Positions 1-4,919 of a stretch of DNA of 7,295 bases are shown here, piece by piece; positions within the stretch are counted from its first letter, which is position 1, and each line of letters opens with the position of its first letter. Source of the stretch: an uncultured Mycoplasma sp. (GTDB taxonomy: Bacteria; Bacillota_I; Bacilli_A; Mycoplasmatales; Mycoplasmoidaceae). The stretch lies in contig CAMWUV010000027.1 of NCBI GenBank assembly GCA_947177535.1, positions 1 to 7,295 of the forward strand. The letters are read 5' to 3'. The notes under the pieces are model-generated. The model was not told the DNA's origin. It made no database searches and saw only the letters and a list, made by a program, of their open reading frames with translations. A program made the translations under genes and the position numbers.

Positions 1-177
1 GTACCATGGTTTATCACTTATGCTTATATTAAAATTATTTAAAAGATAAAGTGAAAATTTTTCTAAATGTTTGATACCAATAATTAAATTTTTATAAAAA
101 TATTCATTTTCCTCTAAATATTTTTCATATACATTGCTTAAAATTTTATTTAAACATTCTTCAAAAATTTCTTTCAT
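1..177 (-). CDS. Unidentified protein, N-terminal 59 residues (runs off the window)
   Basis: An open minus-strand frame starts with ATG at 177 and reaches the window edge without a stop. It begins MKEIFEECLNKIL and ends at the edge with ISDKPWY. A good Shine-Dalgarno sequence (AAGGAAAG, plus positions 184-191) sits 6 nt upstream of the ATG, which supports the start. The visible part is rich in Lys, Glu, Asn, Ile and Leu and probably helical. It has no signal peptide, no clear membrane segment and no motif I recognise. It uses one TGG codon for Trp. It is divergent from the broken nan locus, so a role in sialic-acid metabolism or its regulation is possible, but nothing in the sequence shows it. 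The gene is real with fair confidence; its function is unknown. Confidence 0.7.
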   Translation of the reverse strand, partial: MKEIFEECLNKILSNVYEKYLEENEYFYKNLIIGIKHLEKFSLYLLNNFNISISDKPWY

Positions 178-280
178 AATAAACTTTCCTTATAACACTT
201 ACTGCATTTTATCTAAAAATTTTAACTACTTAATAAAATGTTATTATCTGAGTTACTTATTTTATTTTTTTTAGAAAACA

Positions 281-321
281 AAAACCTAAAAAATGAGAAA
301 AATTCCCATTCTTTAGGTTTT
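281..321. terminator. Symmetric hairpin, possible bidirectional or minus-strand terminator
   Basis: AAAACCTAAA (281-290) pairs perfectly with TTTAGGTTTT (312-321). After one A-C mismatch the stem continues with AATG (292-295) and CATT (307-310), giving 14 paired positions around an 11-nt loop. Read on the minus strand, the 3' arm runs into a T-rich tail (GGTTTTTGTTTTC), as in an intrinsic terminator. Read on the plus strand the tail is weaker (AATGCAAAATTTTTT). No gene is visible that would need termination on the minus strand here, so it may be left from a lost gene or may insulate the start of the leftward gene. Confidence 0.5.
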
Positions 322-363
322 AATGCAAAATTTTTTAATTATTTTATTTACTTATTTAATATG

Positions 364-386
364 TATTTGTATGGTAAATACAAATA
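364..386. repeat. 9-bp perfect inverted repeat
   Basis: TATTTGTAT (364-372) and ATACAAATA (378-386) are exact reverse complements around a 5-nt loop (GGTAA). No T-run follows on the plus strand, so it does not look like a terminator. It could be a protein-binding palindrome or a chance AT-rich hairpin. Confidence 0.35.
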
Positions 387-655
387 TAGATAAAAGTAAT
401 TTTAATGTATTTTTAATGTTTGCTTTAAATTAAAAAACATTATTTTATTAAGGTTATTATTTCTTTTTTGTTTGTGGATTATTAAAATACCACAGTGTGT
501 ATGTGTCCGTTTTGTGTTATTTTTAAATTTGAAATAATGTTTTTAGTTTTTAAAGTAGATCAAAATTTTAATTAATATTATGATTATTGAAAATTAACTT
601 TTTATTTATAAAGTTTTATGAAATAAATTAAAACTATTGATTTTAAACCATACAT

Positions 656-697
656 ATAAATATCTAGCTTTGTATTAATTACAAGCTAGATATTTAT
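656..697. promoter_or_regulatory. Perfect 15-bp inverted repeat upstream of the nanA remnant (possible operator or leader hairpin)
   Basis: ATAAATATCTAGCTT (656-670) is the exact reverse complement of AAGCTAGATATTTAT (683-697). With T671 bulged, GTA/TAC extends the stem to 18 bp and closes a TTAAT loop. No T-run follows, so it is not a standard terminator. It lies only 12 nt before the likely ribosome-binding sequence AGAAAGG (709-715) of the nanA remnant. That position fits a repressor operator or a 5' leader hairpin that once controlled the nan genes. The regulatory role is inferred from position and symmetry only. Confidence 0.5.
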
Positions 698-730
698 ATC
701 TCATATTTAGAAAGGCAAATAAATAAGTTA

Positions 731-1505
731 GTGAGAAAAAATGGAAAAAAATTTAAAGGATTTTTTTCAGCATTAATTACTCCATTTGATAAAAACAGAA
801 AAGTTAATGTTGAACAATTAGAAAAGATTGTTGAATTTGAAGTAAGTAAATTAAATATTGATGGTCTTTATGTTTGTGGATCAACTGACGAAGCTTTTTA
901 ATGGGCTATGAAGAAAGAATTCTAGTAATGAAAGTTGTTGCTAATGTTGTTAAAAACAAATTAAAAGCAAACACACAATTAGTTGCACAAATTGGTGGAT
1001 TAAATTTTTTGAAATTAAAAAACTTGCAAAAGACGCAAAATAATTTGAATATCATGGAATTGTGCAGTAACTCCTTTTTATTATGGATTTGGCTTTGCTG
1101 ACATTAAAAAATATTATTAATTAATAGCAAGTTTTACTGACCTACCTCTTTTGATTTACTATTTACCAGTTTTAACTGTGGTAAACATTAGTTTAGATAA
1201 CTTTGTTGAACTATTACAAATGAAAAATGTAGTTGGTGCTAAATTATAGTTCTCCAGATTTGTTCATACTAGAACATTTAATTGCTAAATGTTCTGACAA
1301 AACATTCTTATTTGGAGTAGATGAATTTTTAATAGTAGCAACAACTTTAGGAATTTATGGAGCAATTGGTTCTACATACAATTTAATGGGTATGACTGCT
1401 AAAAATATTTTTGTTTAGAAAAAAACAAAGAATTAAAAAAACAAAAACTATTTCTACCAAATAGTTAAAGAATTATTTGGTGATTTACAATCAGGAGTCA
1501 AATAA
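731..1505 (+). pseudogene. nanA: N-acetylneuraminate lyase, degraded (nanA pseudogene)
   Basis: Reading across frames recovers most of an N-acetylneuraminate lyase (DapA/NanA aldolase family), which splits sialic acid into N-acetylmannosamine and pyruvate. In order: KGFFSALITPFDKN (from about 755), GSTDEAF (the family's GSTGE motif with Gly changed to Asp), MGYEERILVMKVVANVV (901 on), the catalytic-Tyr motif AVTPFYYGFGF (from 1064), LPLLIYYLPVLTVVN, NVVGAK with the Schiff-base Lys at 1241-1243, then FGVDEFLIVATTLGIYGAIG and a C-terminal QIVKELFGDLQSGVK ending at 1505. Damage: a 1-nt loss near 894-900, a shift near 1005-1011, TAA at 1041, a shift near 1062, TAA at 1118, an extra T at 1244, TAG at 1416, and a further shift before 1455. 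In-frame GTG 731 can serve as the start; ATG 741 would need another frameshift. No active enzyme can be made. Confidence 0.92.
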
Positions 1506-1539
1506 AAAATAAAGTGGGATATAAAACACTTTTGTTACA

Positions 1540-1737
1540 AGTCCTACTTAAACTGATGGTACTTTTCCCAAACAAATTGAATCTGAAAATTTAAAATTTT
1601 CAGGTGTAAATTGAATAATTGTTGGGTTTATTTATTTGCTGTTTTTATGTATTTAAATATATTTTTCTTTAGAATCAAAGTTCAAAAAGAAATGTGTTGG
1701 TACATCACAAGATTTTTTTATTGCTCTAAAAGTGTAA
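1540..1737 (+). pseudogene. Sodium:solute symporter (SSS family), N-terminal remnant
   Basis: Frame 1 from about 1576 reads IESENLKFSGVNW, then a hydrophobic stretch (IIVGFIYLLFLCI), a TAA at 1654, then IYFSLESKFKK and GTSQDFFIALK before TAA at 1735. A first membrane helix, a short KSK-type loop and a T-x-D-[FY]-F-[LI]-A motif are the characteristic N terminus of SSS-family transporters. Only about 60 of the usual roughly 500 residues remain, so the rest is deleted. The Trp of GVNW is a TGA codon. No intact start is visible; a TAA at 1549 interrupts the frame upstream. Mycoplasma sialic-acid clusters often pair nanA with an SSS transporter, so this was probably the sialic-acid importer of the same operon. 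The substrate is inferred from its neighbour. Confidence 0.65.
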
Positions 1738-1768
1738 TAATGCATAAAAAAGATTAATACATTTATTT

Positions 1769-1798
1769 AAAAAACACTTTCTTAAAAAGTGTTTTTTT
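1769..1798 (+). terminator. Intrinsic terminator after the nan remnants
   Basis: AAAACACTTT (1771-1780) pairs with AAAGTGTTTT (1786-1795) around a CTTAA loop. Two more A-T pairs extend the base of the stem, and a T-run continues to 1798. It lies after the last symporter remnant and before secG, so it probably ended the former nan transcript. Confidence 0.8.
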
Positions 1799-1919
1799 AC
1801 TGCTTTTAAATTTAATAAATTAAAAAAAGAAAATGTTTAAAAAGCATTTTAGTATATTTATGATTTATTTTTTATTAAAACAAAATAAAGATTTACCTTA
1901 TTATTATGAATTTTTAATT

Positions 1920-1925
1920 TATAAT
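1920..1925 (+). promoter_or_regulatory. Probable -10 box of the secG-rnr promoter
   Basis: TATAAT at 1920-1925 is an exact -10 consensus 41 nt upstream of the secG ATG, just after the nan terminator. No good -35 is present: TTACCT-like sequence at 1893-1898 would give a 21-nt spacer. Poor -35 conservation is common in mollicutes. Confidence 0.5.
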
Positions 1926-1966
1926 ATCTTTATGTTTGAAATAATAAAAGGATAATAAACAAAACT

Positions 1967-2200
1967 ATGGATGCATTACAAATTATTTTTTATGTACTAG
2001 CAATTGTAGCATTTATTATTGCTTTATTATTATCAGGTCATGGAAATACTGGTGGAATCACTCCAATGTCTGGTAATGACATTGAATTGTTTAAAAAAAC
2101 AAAGGACAGAGGTGTTGTAAAGATGTTACAATTTGTTCTATTTGTTTTGGTTTTTGTTTTGATTACAATTGGTTTAATTATTAAGTTTACTTCCAGTTAA
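1967..2200 (+). CDS. secG: Preprotein translocase subunit SecG
   Basis: This 77-residue protein has the SecG layout: a membrane helix at about residues 4-23, a glycine-rich cytoplasmic loop (GNTGGITPMSG, then DIELFKKTKDRG) and a second membrane helix at about 53-73, with a very short tail. SecG is the small accessory subunit of the SecYEG channel in the cell membrane and assists SecA-driven export. The length is normal for the family. An AAAAGGA sequence (1946-1952) precedes the ATG at a rather long distance of 14 nt. Only 8 nt separate its TAA from rnr, so the two are probably cotranscribed, the usual order in Firmicutes and Mollicutes. The assignment rests on length, two-helix topology, the glycine-rich loop and synteny. 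Confidence 0.92.
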   Translation: MDALQIIFYVLAIVAFIIALLLSGHGNTGGITPMSGNDIELFKKTKDRGVVKMLQFVLFVLVFVLITIGLIIKFTSS

Positions 2201-2208
2201 TTATTTGT

Positions 2209-4386
2209 ATGTTTAAAAGAGAAAATAATAGTTTAAGTCCATTAGAAAAAAAGATTATGGACTTTATTCAAAAAGATAACCGACCAATTCCGTTACAAAT
2301 TTTAGTAAAAAAAATTGATTTTTCTAATAAAAAAGTTGTTATTTCTGCTATTAACTATTTAATTGACAATCATTATTTAGAAAAACTTAATAATGGGAAA
2401 ATAGTTTTAGGTTATACAAATGGTCCTTTGCTAGATAGTCAAACATTTAAAGGGACTATCATTTTAAATTCAAAAGGAGATGGTTTTTTTAAGCTAGATA
2501 ACCAAAAAGAATCTTTTGCATACATTAACAAAAAAAATTTAAATTCAGCATTAAATGGTGATATTGTTTCAATTTGTTTAATGGATAAAAACCCAACTTA
2601 TGATGATTTAAAAGATGGAGTAGTTTTAAACATAATTGAAAGAAACAGGGATTTTTTTACTGGTTCTTATTTTGTTAGAAAAGATAAGGATGGTAAAAAA
2701 ATTGAAGAAGTCAAACCAGATGATCAAAAAATTATTTTAAAAATTATTGTTAATGATTATGAAGAAAAATTAGTTAATGGCAGTAAAGTTTTATTTAAAA
2801 TAGCAAATGTTACAAATGATGCTATTTATTGTGAACCATGAAAAATTTTAGGTCACATTGATGATGTTGGAACAGATATTATTTCAATTGTTTATGACAA
2901 AGGAATTGAACCTGATTTTAGTGATGAAGCAATTAAAGAAACTGAATCAATAAATTTTAATTTTTCTGAAACTGAAGATCAAAAAAGAACAGATTTATCT
3001 CACATTAATTTTGTTACTATTGACCCACCAACATCTAAAGATATGGATGATGCAATTTGTGTTATGAAAAACAATGATGGTAGTTACAAACTATATGTTG
3101 CTATTGCTGATGTTAGTTATTATGTTAAATTGCATTCTAAATTATGAAACACTATTTTAGAAAGAGGAACATCAATTTATTTAGTTAACCAAGTGATTCC
3201 TATGTTGCCACACAAATTATCAAATAATATTTGTTCACTTAATCCATATGAAAAAAGATATGCTCAGATTTGTGAAATGGATATTGATAAAAATGGAGAT
3301 TTTTTAAATATCAAAGTTTATAGTGGAATTATTAATTCAAAGCACAAGTTTGCATATGATGATGTTAACCATTATTTTGCAACAAACCAAAAGCATCCAG
3401 AAATTCATAGCAAAATTTATCAAATGTTAGATACATGTGCTGAATTGGATAAATATTTAAGTGCTAAACATGAAAAAGATGGTTACATTGATTTTGAAAT
3501 TTTAGAACCAAAAATTATTTTGGATGAAAAAGAAAAAATTAAAGAAATTGTTGTAAAAGAAAGTGGTAAAGCCCAAAAAATGATTGAAAATTTTATGGTT
3601 GCAGCTAATGAAGCTGTCACAATAAAATTTAATGAATCAAATCCCCCTTCAAATTTTGTTTATCGGGTTCATGACAGACCAGATGAATTAAAAGTTGAAG
3701 CTTTTAAAATTGAAGCTAAAAAAATTGGTTTTGTTTTTGATAATTCAATTAAAGAATGAAAACCCAATACTATTTCTAAGTGACTAAAAAATAACAAAAA
3801 TAACCCAAATAAAGAATTAATAAATATGATTTTGTTAAGAACAATGGCAAAAGCAAAATACCAAGTTCACAATATTGGTCACTTTGGATTATCCATAAAT
3901 AATTACACTCACTTTACTTCGCCAATTAGAAGATTAGCTGATGTAATAGTTCATTATTTATTAAAAATGTTTGTTCATGAAAAAAATAATTTTACAAATG
4001 AACAAAAAAATTATGTTTTACAAAATTTAGATACTTTTTGTGAAATAGCTAACAAAACAGAAATTGTAGCAGTTGAAACTGAACGAGAAGTTAATGCAAT
4101 GAAATTTGCTGAGTATATGGAACAAAAAATAGGTGAATCATATAAAGGTTTTGTTAGTTATATTACTAGTTTTGGAATTTTTGTACAACTTGAAAATACT
4201 ATTGAAGGCTTAGTAAAACCAATGAACATTAAAGATGATTTTTATATGTTCAATAAAGATAATTTAACATTTGTTGGTAAAAATAAAAAAAGAATTATTT
4301 CTTTGGGTCAAAAAGTAAAAATCAAAGTAATTGGTGCTAGCAAAGAAACAAGAAAAATTGATTTTGAAATTATTGAGTATTTGTAA
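2209..4386 (+). CDS. rnr: Ribonuclease R (3'-5' exoribonuclease)
   Basis: The 725-residue protein is intact under genetic code 4; TGA codes for Trp at residues 211, 313, 517 and 525. Domains in order: a winged-helix-like N terminus (about 8-66), cold-shock-type RNA-binding domains (about 80-235), the catalytic RNB domain (about 260-600) and a C-terminal S1 domain (about 642-723). The RNB motif TIDPPTSKDMDDA places D272, D278, D280 and D281 with the spacing of the four metal-binding aspartates of RNase II/R. HFTSPIRR at 568-575 is the second hallmark of the family. RNase R degrades structured RNA processively, and in minimal mollicutes it is the main or only known 3'-5' exoribonuclease. It starts 8 nt after secG with no obvious Shine-Dalgarno sequence, so translational coupling is likely. 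No smpB follows, unlike the common secG-rnr-smpB order. Confidence 0.97.
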
Positions 4387-4413
4387 ATTAAAGTTTTTAG
4401 TTTATAAGTTATT

Positions 4414-4442
4414 TTGAAATTGATTATAAAATTTTGTAGAAT
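4414..4442 (+). promoter_or_regulatory. Sigma-A type promoter for the candidate RNA
   Basis: TTGAAA (4414-4419), a 17-nt spacer and TAGAAT (4437-4442) form a near-consensus promoter, starting 28 nt after the rnr stop codon. The start of transcription is expected near 4449. No protein start with a ribosome-binding site follows closely. Confidence 0.6.
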
Positions 4443-4448
4443 TTAATT

Positions 4449-4781
4449 GTGCGGTTATTTAAATAATAAAAATTTAGAATAAGTTGAATTTTTAACTAAC
4501 CTTTAAAATCTAAAAAAGTTAAGCTGTAAATTTTGTGATTAAAGAAATGCTATGTTGACCAGTAGCAAAGTATGGAAAGTGAAATTAAGGTTTTAAAAAT
4601 ATTAGAAAGTAAAATGTGAAAAAAAGTTTAGATTCTGAATTGATAAATGTGGTAAGCGCATAAAAACTGATTCGACTTTTAGGAATGGTAAAATCTATTA
4701 ATTTTTGGAAAATGTGGATTTGACATTAATTTCTTTAAGAAGAATTTTATGCAGGGCGTAATCGGGAGTCCTGCTTTTTTT
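4449..4781 (+). ncRNA. Candidate structured non-coding RNA of about 330 nt, unidentified
   Basis: The limits are inferred from the promoter at 4414-4442 and the terminator ending at 4781. The stretch has no sustained reading frame, yet contains islands of GC-containing sequence unusual for this DNA (GTGCGG, GACCAGTAGC, AAGCGC, GATTCGAC, GGGCGTAATCGGGAG). Possible helices: GGTTA-T-TTAAA (4453-4463) with TTTAA-C-TAACC (4491-4501), one mismatch; GCTA/TAGC around 4549-4566; and GCATAAAA (4658-4665) with TTTTATGC (4745-4752). The size and position after rnr would suit tmRNA, but I see no tRNA-like 3' end or tag frame. RNase P RNA also lacks its conserved GAGGAAAGTCC and ACAGAA blocks. It could instead be a new RNA or a long leader of the repeat-protein gene. 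Confidence 0.45.
4751..4781 (+). terminator. GC-rich intrinsic terminator of the candidate RNA
   Basis: GCAGG (4751-4755) pairs with CCTGC (4770-4774), with a G-T wobble (4756/4769) extending the stem to 6 bp. Seven T follow directly (4775-4781). No matching A-run precedes the stem, so it acts on the plus strand only. The loop CGTAATCGGGAG is unusually GC-rich for this genome. Confidence 0.75.
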
Positions 4782-4860
4782 ATGCCATAAATTTATTAAT
4801 AAAATAATTTTATTTTTTAAATATTAAGTATTTTTGATATATAATAATAATTTATACTAT

Positions 4861-4889
4861 TTGAGTTTATTATAATAAATTGATAAAAT
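4861..4889 (+). promoter_or_regulatory. Probable promoter of the repeat-protein gene
   Basis: TTGAGT (4861-4866), a 17-nt spacer and TAAAAT (4884-4889) precede the ATG at 4920 by 30 nt. An alternative perfect -10, TATAAT at 4840-4845, lies upstream without a clear -35. The sequence is so AT-rich that chance matches are easy. The ribosome-binding sequence is weak (TTAGGT, AGG at 4906-4908). Confidence 0.4.
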
Positions 4890-4919
4890 TAATATTAGTT
4901 ATATTAGGTACTTTTTATT

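Larger units (their letters stand above)
178..730. other. Gene-free AT-rich intergenic region with three inverted repeats
   Basis: No convincing coding frame is present on either strand. The stretch separates the leftward gene (start 177) from the rightward nan remnant, so it should hold divergent promoters. Candidate boxes such as TTGAAA at 587-592 with TATAAA at 607-612 have poor spacing (14 nt), and I do not call them. The recognisable structures are the inverted repeats at 281-321, 364-386 and 656-697, listed separately. The part at about 430-540 contains a less AT-biased, T/G-rich patch that could be decayed coding DNA, but no family is readable. Confidence 0.6.
4387..4919 (+). other. 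533-bp gene-free interval between rnr and the repeat-protein gene
   Basis: No plausible protein gene is present, even reading TGA as Trp: all frames are broken by TAA or TAG at short intervals. The interval holds a promoter at 4414-4442, a candidate RNA gene at 4449-4781 with its terminator, and a second promoter for the downstream gene, each listed separately. I found no remnant of smpB, which would be expected after rnr by synteny. Confidence 0.7.

Noticed and set aside
901..1418. Two short frames (901-1101 and 1233-1418) as independent small genes
   Set aside because: Their translations are consecutive parts of one N-acetylneuraminate lyase, with further lyase sequence between them in other frames, so they are fragments of the pseudogene.
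4560..4600. GGAAAGT near 4574 as the RNase P RNA P4 motif
   Set aside because: Only 7 bases match. The flanking bases and the other universal blocks of RNase P RNA are absent, and the distance from the presumed 5' end is too large.
4573..4632. Short plus-strand frame MESEIKVLKILESKMWKKV (TGA as Trp)
   Set aside because: It has 19 codons, no ribosome-binding site and stops directly around it. It lies in the candidate RNA and does not resemble SmpB or another known small protein.
4656..4786. Possible tmRNA (ssrA): GATTCGAC at 4669-4676 resembles the conserved 5' region of tmRNA, and the place after rnr fits
   Set aside because: There is no tRNA-like 3' end with a TTCGA-type T-loop and acceptor stem, no tag reading frame, and the paired part is too short. 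Kept only as an unidentified RNA.
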